Assembly: GCF_001458775.1 (NCBI RefSeq)
Contig: NZ_CZPZ01000001.1
Coordinates: 411,969-475,968, forward strand
Reading direction: 5' to 3'
DNA from: Candidatus Nitrospira nitrificans
GTDB taxonomy: Bacteria; Nitrospirota; Nitrospiria; Nitrospirales; Nitrospiraceae
Length of the DNA stretch: 64,000 nucleotides
Shown: positions 7,360 through 18,035 of the stretch, piece by piece
Position numbering within the stretch: the stretch's first letter is position 1
Layout of the letters: every line of letters starts with the position of its first letter
Notes under the pieces: model-generated
Seen by the model: the letters and a program-made list of their open reading frames with translations, nothing else
The model's database searches: none
Told to the model about the DNA's origin: nothing
Program-made: the position numbers and the translations under genes

Positions 7360-10300
7360 CTAGTGTACCGCGCTCGCTTTCCGCTTCCGTTCTTCTATGA
7401 CACGCTTGTAGTCGACCGGCATGACCTTGAGAAACTTCGGCAAGGCAGCCTCGAACGCATCGAGGACCTGTTTGGCTTTCCGGCTTCCCGTATACATGAA
7501 GTGTTTCGTGATCAACCCGTGGAGCAATTGCTTGTCTTCCTTCGTCGTCACCGACTCCAGTTCGACCATCCCGGTGTTGCAACGGCTCTGAAATGATCCG
7601 GCATCGTCCAGCACAAACGCCACGCCCCCGGACATGCCGGCCGCGAAGTTGCGGCCGGTCCTCCCGAGCACCACGACCACGCCGCCGGTCATATACTCAC
7701 ATCCGTGATCGCCCGTCCCTTCGACAACGGTCTGCGCCCCGCTGTTCCGCACGGCAAACCGTTCACCCGCCATGCCATAGAAATAGGCCTCACCTTGTGT
7801 CGCCCCATAAAGCGACGTATTGCCGATCAAAATCGTCTCTTCCGGATTATACAAAATGTTCTTCGGCGGAAAGACGATGATCTTCCCTCCGGACAATCCC
7901 TTGCCGATATAGTCGTTGGACTCCCCTTCCAGGGTCAGTGTGATGCCTTTCGCGAGGAAGGCCCCGAACGATTGGCCGGCCGAGCCGGTGAATTTAATCG
8001 AGATGGTATCTTCCGGCAATCCGTCCGGCCCATACGTCTTTGCGATCTTGCTGGAAAGCACCGTGCCGGTCGTCCGGTTGATATTTCTGATCGGGAGATC
8101 GAGCGCGACCTTCTCACCCTTCTCGATCGCCGCCTTGCAGAGCTCGACAAGCTTATTGTCGAGAATATCGGCAAGACCATGGTCCTGCTTCTGCACGCAA
8201 TAGCGAGGCACATCCGCCGGCACATCCGGAGCCGTCAGCAACGGCGTGAGGTCCAACCCCTTGGCTTTCCAATGGTCGACGGCTGTCGTGATCCGGAGTT
8301 TGTCGACGCAGCCCACCATCTCGTTGATCGTCCGGAAGCCGAGCTTCGCCATCAACTGCCGGGCTTCTTCGGCCACGAAGAACAGGTAGTTGACGATGTG
8401 TTCAGGCTTGCCGTTGAACTTCTTGCGCAATTCAGGATCTTGTGTCGCAATCCCGACCGGGCAGGTGTTGAGATGGCACTTGCGCATCATGATACAGCCT
8501 TCGACGATGAGGGGGGCCGTCGCGAACCCATACTCTTCCGCGCCGAGCAACGTGGCGATGACCACGTCGCGACCGGTCTTCATTTGACCGTCGGTTTCAA
8601 CACGGATGCGCCCTCGCAGATCATTGAGGACCAGCGTCTGGTGAGTCTCCGCCAGCCCCAGCTCCCAAGGAATCCCGGCATATTTGATCGATGCCAATGG
8701 AGAAGCACCCGTGCCGCCCGAATCGCCGCTGATGAGCACCTTGTCCGCATGGGCCTTGGCCACACCGGCTGCGACTGTGCCGACGCCGACCTCCGCCACC
8801 AGTTTGACGGAGACTCCGGCATCGGGATTGGAATTTTTGAGGTCGAAGATCAGCTGGGCTAAATCCTCGATCGAATAGATGTCGTGATGCGGCGGCGGCG
8901 AAATCAGTTGCACACCCGGCGTGGCATATCGAAAGCGCGCGATGTTTTCGTCCACCTTGTGCCCCGGCAATTGACCGCCTTCTCCGGGCTTGGCCCCCTG
9001 CGCCATCTTGATCTGCAATTCCCGCGCGTTCACGAGATAATGCGCCGTGACCCCGAATCTGGCAGACGCCACCTGTTTGATATAGCTGTTCTTTGAATCG
9101 CCGTTCGGCAAGGGCTTGAACCGCTCGGGATCTTCGCCGCCTTCCCCCGTGTTGCTCTTGCCGCCGAGTCGGTTCATCGCGATGGCCAGCGTTTCATGCG
9201 CTTCCTTGCTGATCGAGCCGAAGGACATCGCGCCGGTATTGAAACGCTTCACGATGTCTTTGGCCGACTCCACTTCCTCGATCGGAATCGGCTGGGGGAC
9301 GAACTTGAAATCAAGGAGCCCGCGCAGGTTCGATCGCCGCTTGCTCTCGTCGTTCACGATCTGCGCGAATTCGGCGTAGGTCTTCGGGTCGTTCGAGCGG
9401 CTGGCATGCTGCAGCTTGTAGATCGTCTCCGGATTCCAGTTATGGTGCTCACCCTGGATGCGGTAGTGAATCTCGCCGCCGAAATCGAGTTGGCGGATCG
9501 CCGCCGGCTCATAGGCAGTGCGGTGTCGGCGTAACGTTTCTTCGCCGACCTCGCGGATGCCGACCCCTTCCACGCGTGACGGGGTCCCGGTGAAGTAGCG
9601 ATCGATCAGTTCGCGACTCAACCCGATCGCCTCGAAGATCTGCGCCCCGCAGTAAGACTGCACGGTCGAGATGCCCATCTTGGAAAAGATCTTGAGCAGG
9701 CCCTTGTTGATGGCCTTGATGAATTTCCCTTCCGCCGTCTGCGCATCGAGTCCTTCCGGCAAATAGTTATCGCGCTCCATGTCGACGAGCGACTCGAACA
9801 CCAGATAGGGATTGATGGTCCCGGCGCCATAGCCGAGTAGACAGGCAAACTGATGCACATCGCGCGGCTCGCCGGTTTCGAGAATCAAGCCCACTTCAGT
9901 TCGCGTGCACTCACGAACCAGGTGATGGTGGACGGCGGAAATCCCGAGCAAACTCGGGATCGGGGCCCACTGTTCATCCACGCCACGATCACTCAAAATG
10001 AGAAACTTGTAGCCTTCCTTGATCGCCTGCGAGGCCTGCCGGCAGAGGTCGTCGACCGCCTCGCCAAGCCCATCAGGCCCTTCGGCGACGCGGAACAACA
10101 TGCGAAGCGTCTTGCTCTTGAAGTGCGGGTCGGAAATGCCTCTGATTTTTTGCAGATCGGCGTTCGTCAGAATCGGCTGCTGCACCTTGATGCGGCGGCA
10201 CGACTCCGGCGATTCGTCCATCAAGTTCGGCTTCGGGCCGATGTTGGTCACGAGCGACATGACGAGCTGTTCGCGGATCGGATCGATGGGGGGATTCGTC

Positions 10301-11877
10301 ACTTGCGCAAAGAGCTGCTTGAAATATTTGAACAGCAGCTGCGGCCGATCGGACAGCACCGCCAACGGGGTATCGGTGCCCATCGAGGAGATCGCTTCTT
10401 CGCCCATCATGATCATCGGCGTGATGACCATTTTGAGCTCCTCGACCGTATAGCCGAAGGCTTGCTGCCGCTGGCGGATCGTCGGGTGGTCGGGCTGCGG
10501 GACATTCAGCGGCTCCGGCAACTCATCCAACGAGACCCCGTACTGCGTCACCCAACTGCGATAGGGTTTGCGGCCGACGATATCGGCCTTGATCTCTTCG
10601 TCGTCGATGATACGGCCCTGCACCGTATCGACGAGGAACATGCGGCCCGGTTGGAGCCGGCCCTTCATGCGAATCTCTTTCGCGTCGGCCGGCAAGACCC
10701 CGGCCTCGGATGCCAGAACCACGAGACCGTCGGTCGTGACGTGATAACGGCAGGGACGCAGCCCATTCCGGTCCAACGTCGCGCCGATCATCTTCCCGTC
10801 GGTAAAACAGACGGCTGCCGGCCCGTCCCATGGCTCCATCATCGCCGCGTGATACTGGTAGAAGCCTCGACGATCCAAATCCATCTGGGCATTCGCCACC
10901 CAGGGTTCCGGAATCAACATCATCATGGCATGGGGGAGCGAACGACCCCCGAGCAGCAGAAACTCGAGTGTATTGTCGAGACAAGCCGAGTCACTTTGAT
11001 CCTCCGAGACGATCGGGAACAACTTCTCCATGTCCTTCCCGAACAGCTCGGAATGAAGACGTCCTTGGCGAGCCTTCATCCAATTGACGTTCCCCTTCAG
11101 CGTATTGATCTCCCCGTTGTGGCACACATACCGATAGGGATGGGCCCGCGGCCAGGTGGGAAAGGTGTTCGTGCTGAAGCGTGAGTGCACCAAAGCCAGC
11201 GCGCTGACCATTCGCTCATCGGTGAGGTCTTGGTAGTAGGCCGCCATTTGATGCGGCAACAACAACCCCTTATAGACGATGGTGTTGGCCGACAGGCTGG
11301 AGACGTAGAAGTGTTCCCGTCCTTGAATGGCCGACTCCGCCACGGCCTTTTCAACCCGCTTGCGCGTCACATACAGTTTCCGCTCGAATTGGGATTCGTT
11401 CAACGCATCTCGCGCAATGAAGATCTGCCGCATGAACGGCTCGGTCGTTCGCGCTTGCGTACCGATCCGGTCGCTCTTGACCGGCACATCGCGCCACCCA
11501 AGCAGACGCAAGCCTTCTTCCACAAGAATCTCCGTGAACAGCTTCTCGCACAGCCGTCGAGCGTCTGCAATAGGCGGTAAAAAGAGCTGGCCGACTCCGT
11601 ACTCGCCGACATTCGGCAATGACACGCCGACATCCCCCGCGACCCGCTTCAGGAAGGTGTCCGGGATCTGCAACAGGATTCCGGCTCCATCTCCGGTGTG
11701 AGGATCACAGCCTTGCGCCCCACGATGGGTCAGGTTCTCCAAGACTTGAAGCCCTTTGCGGACGATGTCATGGGATTTCTTCCCTTTGATATTGACGACA
11801 AAACCGATCCCACAGGAGTCCTTCTCGTGCCGAGGATCGTAGAGCCCTTGCTGGCGGGGAAATCCAGGAATATTCAT
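7360..11877 (-). CDS. gltB: Glutamate synthase (NADPH) large subunit
   Basis: 1505 residues, full length. The class II glutaminase nucleophile is Cys22 (EKDSCGIGF), so a 21-residue propeptide is probably removed. The FMN-binding synthase domain has the [18 protein letters not shown] segment that carries the 3Fe-4S cysteines. The C-terminal GXGXG beta-helix region ([35 protein letters not shown]) is present. It hydrolyses glutamine and channels ammonia to 2-oxoglutarate, taking electrons from GltD. It is the first gene of gltBD and starts at the ATG at 11877, preceded by a weak AGG. Several long open frames on the opposite strand are shadows. Confidence 0.96.
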   Translation of the reverse strand: MNIPGFPRQQGLYDPRHEKDSCGIGFVVNIKGKKSHDIVRKGLQVLENLTHRGAQGCDPHTGDGAGILLQIPDTFLKRVAGDVGVSLPNVGEYGVGQLFLPPIADARRLCEKLFTEILVEEGLRLLGWRDVPVKSDRIGTQARTTEPFMRQIFIARDALNESQFERKLYVTRKRVEKAVAESAIQGREHFYVSSLSANTIVYKGLLLPHQMAAYYQDLTDERMVSALALVHSRFSTNTFPTWPRAHPYRYVCHNGEINTLKGNVNWMKARQGRLHSELFGKDMEKLFPIVSEDQSDSACLDNTLEFLLLGGRSLPHAMMMLIPEPWVANAQMDLDRRGFYQYHAAMMEPWDGPAAVCFTDGKMIGATLDRNGLRPCRYHVTTDGLVVLASEAGVLPADAKEIRMKGRLQPGRMFLVDTVQGRIIDDEEIKADIVGRKPYRSWVTQYGVSLDELPEPLNVPQPDHPTIRQRQQAFGYTVEELKMVITPMIMMGEEAISSMGTDTPLAVLSDRPQLLFKYFKQLFAQVTNPPIDPIREQLVMSLVTNIGPKPNLMDESPESCRRIKVQQPILTNADLQKIRGISDPHFKSKTLRMLFRVAEGPDGLGEAVDDLCRQASQAIKEGYKFLILSDRGVDEQWAPIPSLLGISAVHHHLVRECTRTEVGLILETGEPRDVHQFACLLGYGAGTINPYLVFESLVDMERDNYLPEGLDAQTAEGKFIKAINKGLLKIFSKMGISTVQSYCGAQIFEAIGLSRELIDRYFTGTPSRVEGVGIREVGEETLRRHRTAYEPAAIRQLDFGGEIHYRIQGEHHNWNPETIYKLQHASRSNDPKTYAEFAQIVNDESKRRSNLRGLLDFKFVPQPIPIEEVESAKDIVKRFNTGAMSFGSISKEAHETLAIAMNRLGGKSNTGEGGEDPERFKPLPNGDSKNSYIKQVASARFGVTAHYLVNARELQIKMAQGAKPGEGGQLPGHKVDENIARFRYATPGVQLISPPPHHDIYSIEDLAQLIFDLKNSNPDAGVSVKLVAEVGVGTVAAGVAKAHADKVLISGDSGGTGASPLASIKYAGIPWELGLAETHQTLVLNDLRGRIRVETDGQMKTGRDVVIATLLGAEEYGFATAPLIVEGCIMMRKCHLNTCPVGIATQDPELRKKFNGKPEHIVNYLFFVAEEARQLMAKLGFRTINEMVGCVDKLRITTAVDHWKAKGLDLTPLLTAPDVPADVPRYCVQKQDHGLADILDNKLVELCKAAIEKGEKVALDLPIRNINRTTGTVLSSKIAKTYGPDGLPEDTISIKFTGSAGQSFGAFLAKGITLTLEGESNDYIGKGLSGGKIIVFPPKNILYNPEETILIGNTSLYGATQGEAYFYGMAGERFAVRNSGAQTVVEGTGDHGCEYMTGGVVVVLGRTGRNFAAGMSGGVAFVLDDAGSFQSRCNTGMVELESVTTKEDKQLLHGLITKHFMYTGSRKAKQVLDAFEAALPKFLKVMPVDYKRVIEERKRKASAVH

Positions 11878-12062
11878 GTACCTATCTCGTTAAAAGACTG
11901 AGAGTTTTTCCTATGTATGCAGGGAAGAAACACGCGAGAAACCTGGGGTGGATGTGCCCCTCTGACGCTCAGGGTGAACCTCACCCGATTGTTACGATGG
12001 GACCTTACTGGATGGGTCATTCTTCTGTCAAGATTGCGGCAGTCCATACCTCTTTCATTTGC

Positions 12063-12092
12063 TTGACTTTATTTCCTCGGCTGCCATACCAT
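12063..12092 (+). promoter_or_regulatory. Putative promoter of the polyprenyl synthase gene
   Basis: TTGACT (12063-12068), an 18-base spacer and TACCAT (12087-12092). Transcription would begin near 12099, one base before the ATG at 12100, giving a leaderless mRNA. Prediction by pattern only. Confidence 0.4.
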
Positions 12093-12099
12093 CCGCGAC

Positions 12100-13104
12100 A
12101 TGACACAAGGTCCAGCGATCGCAACCCTGCACAGTATGTCGGATGTGTGGGACGCCTACCGTGGCGAACTGGACGGAGTGGAAGATCGAGTCAGGGGGAA
12201 CCTCGACTCCAGCGTCACCCTGGTCAATACGGTCGCTGCCCATATCTTGAGCGGTGGCGGCAAACGCATCAGACCTCTGCTGCTCCTCCTGTCGGCTCGC
12301 CTCTGCGGCTATCCCGGCGCCGAGCATCATCAGCTTGGCAGCATCGTAGAATTCATCCACACCGCCACGCTGTTACACGACGATGTCGTCGATGACGCCG
12401 ATCTCCGGCGAGGCAGAAGAGCCGCGCGTAAAGTGTGGGGAAACCAGATCAGCATTCTCGTCGGCGATTACCTCTATACAAAGGCCATGTGCAAAGTCGT
12501 TGAGTTCCAGAATCAAGGCATCAATGAAGTCCTGGCCGAGGCCTGCAACAAAATGGCGGAAGGTGAAGTCCTTCAGCTGTACTATAACGGCAACCCCTCG
12601 ATGCCGGAAATCGAGTATATCAAGATCGTCGAGCATAAGACCGCCGGTCTCATCGCGGCGGCTTGCCGCATGGGCGCCATTCTGGCCGAAGCGTCTGAAA
12701 TCCAACAGGGGGCGCTGTTCCGCTTCGGACAATACCTCGGCATCGCCTTTCAAGTCGCCGACGATACCTTGGATTACATCGCAAACGGCGAGTCGCTCGG
12801 AAAAACGATCGGGCAAGATCTCCGGCAGGGCAAAGCGACGCTGCCGCTGCTCCATCTGTTGCAACATTGCTCGGAGCAGGACCGCCAAATGATCAAGGAC
12901 CGCATGGAAACCCGGACGCTCAGCACGGCCGATCTTGAACGAATTTTATTGTTGATGGCCGATTTCGGTTCGATCACCTATGCGATGGATCGCGCGAGCG
13001 CCTATATCGCCGCCGCTAAACATGAGCTTGAACGCTTCGACGATAGTACCGCACGCCGTGCGCTGTCGGTCGCCGCTGATTACATGATTACCCGCGATCG
13101 ATAG
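12100..13104 (+). CDS. ispB: Trans-polyprenyl diphosphate synthase (octaprenyl/heptaprenyl type)
   Basis: 334 residues. The first Asp-rich motif is LLHDDVVDDADLRRG (first Asp near residue 94), and the second is QVADDTLDYIANGESLGK; GGKRIRP binds the homoallylic substrate. The enzyme adds isopentenyl diphosphate units to farnesyl or geranylgeranyl diphosphate to make the quinone side chain, here probably of menaquinone or ubiquinone. Chain length cannot be fixed by eye. No Shine-Dalgarno precedes the ATG at 12100; an internal ATG at 12136 is an alternative start. A predicted promoter ends 8 bases upstream. Confidence 0.9.
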   Translation: MTQGPAIATLHSMSDVWDAYRGELDGVEDRVRGNLDSSVTLVNTVAAHILSGGGKRIRPLLLLLSARLCGYPGAEHHQLGSIVEFIHTATLLHDDVVDDADLRRGRRAARKVWGNQISILVGDYLYTKAMCKVVEFQNQGINEVLAEACNKMAEGEVLQLYYNGNPSMPEIEYIKIVEHKTAGLIAAACRMGAILAEASEIQQGALFRFGQYLGIAFQVADDTLDYIANGESLGKTIGQDLRQGKATLPLLHLLQHCSEQDRQMIKDRMETRTLSTADLERILLLMADFGSITYAMDRASAYIAAAKHELERFDDSTARRALSVAADYMITRDR

Positions 13105-13228
13105 TTGTCTCCCACTCACTGGAAGAACGCCGGGCTGTAGAAGCGGCACAGCGTAGGGCGAAAGGACCCCACCTCTCCTGTAACCATCAAACCGTCGTCA
13201 CCGTCACGACATTACCAAGGGGTTGTTC

Positions 13229-14548
13229 ATGTCACAGATTTTTCCATTCCAGGGCATGCTGTACGATCAAACGCTCGTGGGCGCTATCAAGGATGTGGTC
13301 GCCCCGCCGTACGACATTATCGACACGAATGGGCAGAAACGACTTCACGACCGCCATCCCCACAACATCATCCGAATGGAGTTGGGGCTCGACCAACCTG
13401 GCGACAGCCCCGCCCATAACCGATACACCCGAGCAGCCTCGACGCTGCGGACCTGGCTCAACGAGGGTATCCTCAAGCGCGAGGCCCGGCCGGCCGTCTA
13501 CTATCACACGATCGAATATACTCCTCCCTATTCCGCGCTCGATGCTCCGAAGAAGGTGCTTCGTGGATTTCTGGCGCTGGCCAAGCTGGAGGCGCTCGAC
13601 TCCGGACATATCTATCCCCACGAGAACACACGCGCCGCGGCGAAGACTGATCGCCTGAACCTGATCGAAGCCTGTCGCTCAAACTTCAGCCCGATCTGGT
13701 CTCTCTATTCCGATCCGCTCGGTGCCATCATCCAACTTCTGGAAACGGCGGTCAAAGGCACACCGGCGCGCTACGACTTTCAAGACGATGCCGGTTGTCG
13801 GGAATGCCTGTGGGCCGTGACCGATGAGACCGTACTGAAACACGTGACCGATGCGATGCGCAACAAGCCGCTGTTCATTGCGGACGGTCACCATCGCTAT
13901 GAAACGGCGCTGAATTATCAAACGCTCCGGCGACAGCAGGCGGGCTGTCGGACGGGGCTGCAACCCTACGACTCGGTGCTCATGCTGCTCACTCCGCTTG
14001 AAGATCCAGGGTTGACGGTATTACCGACGCACCGCGTTGCGACCACCCCTTTGCCGTCTTCGGACCAGATCAAGACGGCACTGGGCGACGTGTTCGAGCT
14101 TCGAGAATTCCCCTTTGACGCATCCACTCACGATCACACACGTGCACGATTCCTGGCCAGCTTGCGGACCGAAGGAAAGAATGCTCCCGTGTTCGGGCTG
14201 GCGCGCCAAGGCGACGACCGCTACGTCATCCTCACGCTGAAGCCGGCCCATCGACCTTCCATTCAGGCCTCCCCTCGAGCCAAACTCGACGTCTCCCTGC
14301 TGCAGCAGCTGATCGTGACCAGGCTCTGTCCGACGCAGCGGGAACAAGAAGCCATCCTGTACACCAAGGACGACCACGAAGCCCTGGACTGGGTGGCCAA
14401 CGGAACAGGGACGGGCGCATTCCTGCTCAACGCCACGAAGGTCGGTGAAGTGCAAGCGGTCGCGGCTGCGGGGGAGCGGATGCCGCACAAATCAACGTAT
14501 TTTTACCCGAAGCCGTTGACGGGGCTCGTCATCAATGTACAAGAGTAA
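13229..14548 (+). CDS. DUF1015 family protein
   Basis: 439 residues from the ATG at 13229, which has AAGGGG 6 bases upstream (an in-frame TTG two codons earlier lacks spacing). The N-terminal VVAPPYDIID and the later FIADGHHRYETALNYQ are hallmarks of DUF1015, a widespread family of cytosolic proteins. The family has been linked to serine/HTH-type kinase folds in some lineages, but its role here is unknown. It lies upstream of an NtrC-type regulator on the same strand, separated by a word-repeat spacer. Confidence 0.85.
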   Translation: MSQIFPFQGMLYDQTLVGAIKDVVAPPYDIIDTNGQKRLHDRHPHNIIRMELGLDQPGDSPAHNRYTRAASTLRTWLNEGILKREARPAVYYHTIEYTPPYSALDAPKKVLRGFLALAKLEALDSGHIYPHENTRAAAKTDRLNLIEACRSNFSPIWSLYSDPLGAIIQLLETAVKGTPARYDFQDDAGCRECLWAVTDETVLKHVTDAMRNKPLFIADGHHRYETALNYQTLRRQQAGCRTGLQPYDSVLMLLTPLEDPGLTVLPTHRVATTPLPSSDQIKTALGDVFELREFPFDASTHDHTRARFLASLRTEGKNAPVFGLARQGDDRYVILTLKPAHRPSIQASPRAKLDVSLLQQLIVTRLCPTQREQEAILYTKDDHEALDWVANGTGTGAFLLNATKVGEVQAVAAAGERMPHKSTYFYPKPLTGLVINVQE

Positions 14549-14624
14549 ATCATCGGTCAGCAGTCATGAGTCAGAAGAACACGCGATGCGGTCTTCAGAT
14601 ACCGATGACGAATGACCAATGACA
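14549..14624. repeat. Word-repeat spacer B (TGACCAATGAC type)
   Basis: Left arm around 14551-14575 (TCATCGGTCAGCAGTCATGA) and right arm around 14601-14623 (ACCGATGACGAATGACCAAT) are imperfect reverse complements. Four to five copies of ATGAC/GTCAT words are present. ATGACCAATGAC recurs in spacer I at 53 kb. Confidence 0.6.
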
Positions 14625-14635
14625 GAGGCTGCGCT

Positions 14636-15997
14636 ATGAACGCCAAGATTCTCATTGTCGACGATGACCCCGACATCGTCATGATGCTCGAGGACCGCCT
14701 CCAGGCCTCCGGGTACGAGACCGTCTCGGCCACCGAGGGGCAGGAGGCGCTTGACCGCATCGTTCACGAGTCTCCGCAGCTGATCCTCCTGGACCTCACA
14801 CTGCCGAAAGTATCGGGGCTCGATGTCCTCAAGCGTTTGTCCCAGATAAAACCGTCGGAAAATATTCCCGTCATCGTCATGACCGCGCATGGCTCCGTTG
14901 AAGCCGCGGTGGAGGCCATGAAGGAAGGGGCGTACGACTTTCTGACCAAACCTCTCGACAAAGACCATCTGTTGATCGTGATTCGCAAAGCCTTGGAGCG
15001 GGATGCGCTGCGACGCCAGGTCGCCTACCTCCGCTCCGAGGTCGACGGCCGTTACGCCTCCATCGTCGGCAACAGCCCCTCCGTCAAGTCTGTCGTGGAC
15101 GCGGCACAACGGGCCGCCAAATCCGATGCGAGCGTGTTGCTCCTCGGCGAAAGCGGGACCGGCAAGGAACTCTTCGCTCGGTCGATCCATCAGTGGAGCC
15201 ATCGTTGCGCCATGCCGCTCATCGTCATCAACTGCGTCGCCTTGACGGAGACGTTGCTGGAGAATGAACTGTTTGGACATGAGCGAGGGGCTTTCACCGG
15301 GGCCGACCGCCAGCAGAAGGGCAAACTCGAAACGGCCGACGGCGGAACCGTCTTCCTTGACGAGATCGGAGACATGTCCCTTCCGTTGCAGGCAAAGCTG
15401 TTACGAGTCCTGCAAGACCGGGAGTTTCACCGTGTCGGCGGGTCCAAGACCGTCTCGGTGAACATTCGCATCATTGCGGCCACGAACAAGGATCTTCGGC
15501 AAGCCGTGCGAGCAGGCCAGTTTCGCGAAGACCTCTATTTTCGGCTCAACGTCGTGACTCTCACGCTGCCGCCGCTTCGCGAACGATCAGGGGACGTCCC
15601 TGCCCTGGCCCAGTTCTTTTTGGATCGGCATACGAGAGACGCGAAACGACCGGGTATGGCGTTGAGCACGGCCGCGGTCGAGGCCTTGACCCGCTATCCA
15701 TGGCCGGGGAATATTCGGGAATTAGATAACGTGATCGCCCGCGCCGTCGTCTTGAGCCCGAAGGATATCATTGAACCAGAGATGTTGGCACTCCTGGCGG
15801 AGGACACCATCTTCTGTCGGAGCAAAGACGATCCGCTGCCGTATCTGAACCTGCCTTACCATGAATCGATGGAACAACACAGCCGCTATATCATCGCGCG
15901 CGCGATGGAGCTGGCCGAAGGCAATCAGACAAAAGCCGCTGAATCACTCAAACTGCAACGAACCTACCTGGCTCGATTACTCAAACAGCAAAAATAG
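14636..15997 (+). CDS. Sigma-54-dependent response regulator (NtrC family)
   Basis: 453 residues from the ATG at 14636, which has AGAGG 7 bases upstream. Receiver domain 1-120 with acidic pocket (VDDDPD) and phospho-acceptor Asp53 (LILLDLTLP). AAA+ sigma-54 activator domain about 135-370: Walker A GESGTGKE, the GAFTGA loop that contacts sigma-54, Walker B (GGTVFLDEIGDM). The C-terminal helix-turn-helix (NQTKAAESLKLQRTYLARLL) resembles Fis. It activates RpoN-dependent promoters upon phosphorylation by a histidine kinase. No kinase gene is adjacent, so its signal is unknown. Confidence 0.93.
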   Translation: MNAKILIVDDDPDIVMMLEDRLQASGYETVSATEGQEALDRIVHESPQLILLDLTLPKVSGLDVLKRLSQIKPSENIPVIVMTAHGSVEAAVEAMKEGAYDFLTKPLDKDHLLIVIRKALERDALRRQVAYLRSEVDGRYASIVGNSPSVKSVVDAAQRAAKSDASVLLLGESGTGKELFARSIHQWSHRCAMPLIVINCVALTETLLENELFGHERGAFTGADRQQKGKLETADGGTVFLDEIGDMSLPLQAKLLRVLQDREFHRVGGSKTVSVNIRIIAATNKDLRQAVRAGQFREDLYFRLNVVTLTLPPLRERSGDVPALAQFFLDRHTRDAKRPGMALSTAAVEALTRYPWPGNIRELDNVIARAVVLSPKDIIEPEMLALLAEDTIFCRSKDDPLPYLNLPYHESMEQHSRYIIARAMELAEGNQTKAAESLKLQRTYLARLLKQQK

Positions 15998-16016
15998 GCG
16001 AGACGAAGCGACCGGT

Positions 16017-16775
16017 CTAGCCAAGCGGCGCGCGCGATTCGGCAAGCTGACGGGCTTCCAAACGAATCAATCCCGCTCGGACATCCCGTTCCGCCTGTGC
16101 GTAGCGCTCGGCCGTGCCGATGTCCGACCAATACCCATGCAGATCATACCCGAGCACCGGTTCTCCCTGCTCGATGGCTCTCACATACGGATCGATGATC
16201 GAGGAGGCCACTCCTTTCGGCACCTGCCGGAGCAACCGAGGATGCAAGATGTGAATCCCGGCGAACATACGAGGCATCGCTGGAACGGAATCCGCAAGCC
16301 CTCTTCCGGTGATACGCAGGATCCGCCCTTTCTCTCCCACTTCAACCAGCCCCCAACGGGCTGCCTCCGAATCTTCCCGGAGCACCAAGGTTGCCGCCGC
16401 GTTGCTGGCGCGATGAAAATCGCAGAGCGCCTCAAGATCCAACTCCACCAGCGTATCTCCGTTGAGAATCAACACCGGCTCCCCCGAAAAATGGGGCTCA
16501 GCCTGTTTAATCCCACCGCCGGTCCCCAGAATGACCGGTTCATTGGAGTAGAGGATCCGAATCCCGAATTTCGACCCGGTGCCCAAGGCCTGTTCGATCA
16601 TCGGCCCCAGATGATGCAAATTGATGACGACCTGACGGAACCCATGCCGCTTCAGCAGCAAGAGATTCCAGACGATGAGCGGCACCCCATCGACCGGCAA
16701 CAACGGTTTCGGAATGGTGTGCGTCAGCGGTCTCAGGCGGGTGCCAAGACCGGCCGCTAAAATCATTGCTCGCAT
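16017..16775 (-). CDS. Sugar-1-phosphate nucleotidyltransferase, MurU-like
   Basis: 252 residues with the nucleotidyltransferase signature LAAGLGTRLRPLTHTIPKP at the N-terminus and the metal-site motif LILNGDTLVE. It most resembles MurU/mannose-1-phosphate guanylyltransferase-type enzymes without the C-terminal hexapeptide domain. It is preceded on the same strand by an AmgK-like kinase, the known partner of MurU in the N-acetylmuramate recycling route that makes UDP-MurNAc. This pairing supports the peptidoglycan-recycling role, but other sugars such as mannose 1-phosphate cannot be excluded. No ribosome-binding site is visible before the ATG at 16775. Confidence 0.75.
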   Translation of the reverse strand: MRAMILAAGLGTRLRPLTHTIPKPLLPVDGVPLIVWNLLLLKRHGFRQVVINLHHLGPMIEQALGTGSKFGIRILYSNEPVILGTGGGIKQAEPHFSGEPVLILNGDTLVELDLEALCDFHRASNAAATLVLREDSEAARWGLVEVGEKGRILRITGRGLADSVPAMPRMFAGIHILHPRLLRQVPKGVASSIIDPYVRAIEQGEPVLGYDLHGYWSDIGTAERYAQAERDVRAGLIRLEARQLAESRAPLG

Positions 16776-16798
16776 GGTGTGCTCGCAAAGGCGGGAAA

Positions 16799-16867
16799 AG
16801 TAAAACGTGAACGGTGAAACGCCGTGGGAGAGGAGCCCATGCTGAGCTTTCCCACACGTTTCACGTC
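16799..16867. repeat. Word-repeat spacer C (ACGTGAAACG type)
   Basis: Left arm AACGTGAACGGTGAAACG (from 16804) pairs imperfectly with right arm CACGTTTCACGTC (ending at 16867). On the minus strand the word GACGTGAAACGTGTGGG begins immediately after the TAA of the kinase gene. Confidence 0.55.
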
Positions 16868-17974
16868 TTACTGCAGCTCCGGCACATACGGCGTGAGGCG
16901 CTTCCGAAGCATATCCAGCTCCGGATGTTTTTCAAGATTGCGTTTGACGTAGCTCAAGACGCGAGGAATATCGGCTAAAAACTTCGAGTTGCCTTTGACC
17001 CGATCAATGTAGACAAACCGGCCGGCCGCCTTCAAATTGCGCTGAATGCTCGTCAGGTCAAAGAGCCGTCGAAACGCGGCACGATTGGTCCAAACGAATC
17101 GCCGTTCGGCCAGTTGATCGAGGTAGTACTCCACCAAATCGTCAACGAGGGTTTCGTCGAGTCGGATGTAAGCGTCCCGTAAGAGTGAGGCTAGGTCGTA
17201 GGTTGCCGGTCCCATCAACGCATCCTGAAAGTCGATCACGCCGAGCCGAAGCCCGTCGACCATCAAATTGCGAGAGTGATAATCGCGATGCGTAAAGACG
17301 CGTGGCTGCCCGGCGAGCAATTCCGCAATCCTTTCGAACTCCCGTCGTATCGCCGTGGCGTCCTCTTCAGGCAACGGGCTGCCGCGACGCGCCACCACGC
17401 CATACTCAAGGAAATGATCGAACTCCCACATCAGCAAGGGCACATCGAAACTGCGGTGAAACGCCAGGCACCCAGGATCCGCCGGCGTCGTGGCGTGGAC
17501 CTGCATCTGCACCAGGACATTGATGGCCTGTTTGTACCGTGACTCCACGCTCGGCGCATCCGCCTGACTGACGGCCTCCGCCAATGTCACATCTCCGAAG
17601 TCTTCCAGGTACAGCAACCCCGCGGATTGATCATAGTAGTGGAGTGCCGGCACCGGCACCTTCGTTTTGGCCAGATGCGACATGATGTTGATGAAGGGTA
17701 GTTCAGAAATCTGATGGATCCCCCCACTGACCGCCTCTTCAGACTGTTTGAAACCTTCCGGCTCAGCCAGCTGCATCACGATCACAGTATGTGGTGGCCC
17801 GCCTGAAACGGTGGCCCGATAGTAGCGCCGATTGGAGGCATCACCTGCCAATGGCGTCAGCGCCTTCAAAACGAGGCCGGGAGAAAAACGAGTCTCGACG
17901 GCCTGGGCGATGAGGGTATAGTCGGGAGGAGACAGCAGCGGAGCCTTGATAGACGTGGGACGGGCCGGCAACAT
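16868..17974 (-). CDS. Aminoglycoside phosphotransferase-fold sugar kinase, AmgK-like
   Basis: 368 residues of the APH/choline-kinase fold. The catalytic loop VFTHRDYHSRNLMVDG and the metal-binding VIDFQDALMGPATYDLASL are intact. In the AmgK family this enzyme phosphorylates the anomeric hydroxyl of N-acetylmuramate or GlcNAc, and its product is used by MurU. The MurU-like gene follows directly on the same strand, which is why AmgK is preferred over an antibiotic-resistance function. A near-consensus promoter (see 17984-18012) ends 9 bases before the ATG and no Shine-Dalgarno is present. Confidence 0.78.
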   Translation of the reverse strand: MLPARPTSIKAPLLSPPDYTLIAQAVETRFSPGLVLKALTPLAGDASNRRYYRATVSGGPPHTVIVMQLAEPEGFKQSEEAVSGGIHQISELPFINIMSHLAKTKVPVPALHYYDQSAGLLYLEDFGDVTLAEAVSQADAPSVESRYKQAINVLVQMQVHATTPADPGCLAFHRSFDVPLLMWEFDHFLEYGVVARRGSPLPEEDATAIRREFERIAELLAGQPRVFTHRDYHSRNLMVDGLRLGVIDFQDALMGPATYDLASLLRDAYIRLDETLVDDLVEYYLDQLAERRFVWTNRAAFRRLFDLTSIQRNLKAAGRFVYIDRVKGNSKFLADIPRVLSYVKRNLEKHPELDMLRKRLTPYVPELQ

Positions 17975-17983
17975 ATTCAGCAG

Positions 17984-18012
17984 ATTATAGCGAGGGTTCC
18001 ACGACTTGTCAC
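17984..18012 (-). promoter_or_regulatory. Near-consensus sigma-70-type promoter of the AmgK-like gene
   Basis: On the minus strand GTGACA (18012-18007) is followed after 17 bases by TATAAT (17989-17984). Only 9 bases separate the -10 box from the ATG at 17974, so the transcript should have a leader of zero to three bases. Confidence 0.6.
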
Positions 18013-18035
18013 GAACACCTCGGATTCGATCGGCC

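Noticed and set aside
9853..11184. Long antisense open frame opposite gltB
   Set aside because: gltB is intact and strongly conserved; the antisense frame has Arg/His-rich, non-natural composition.
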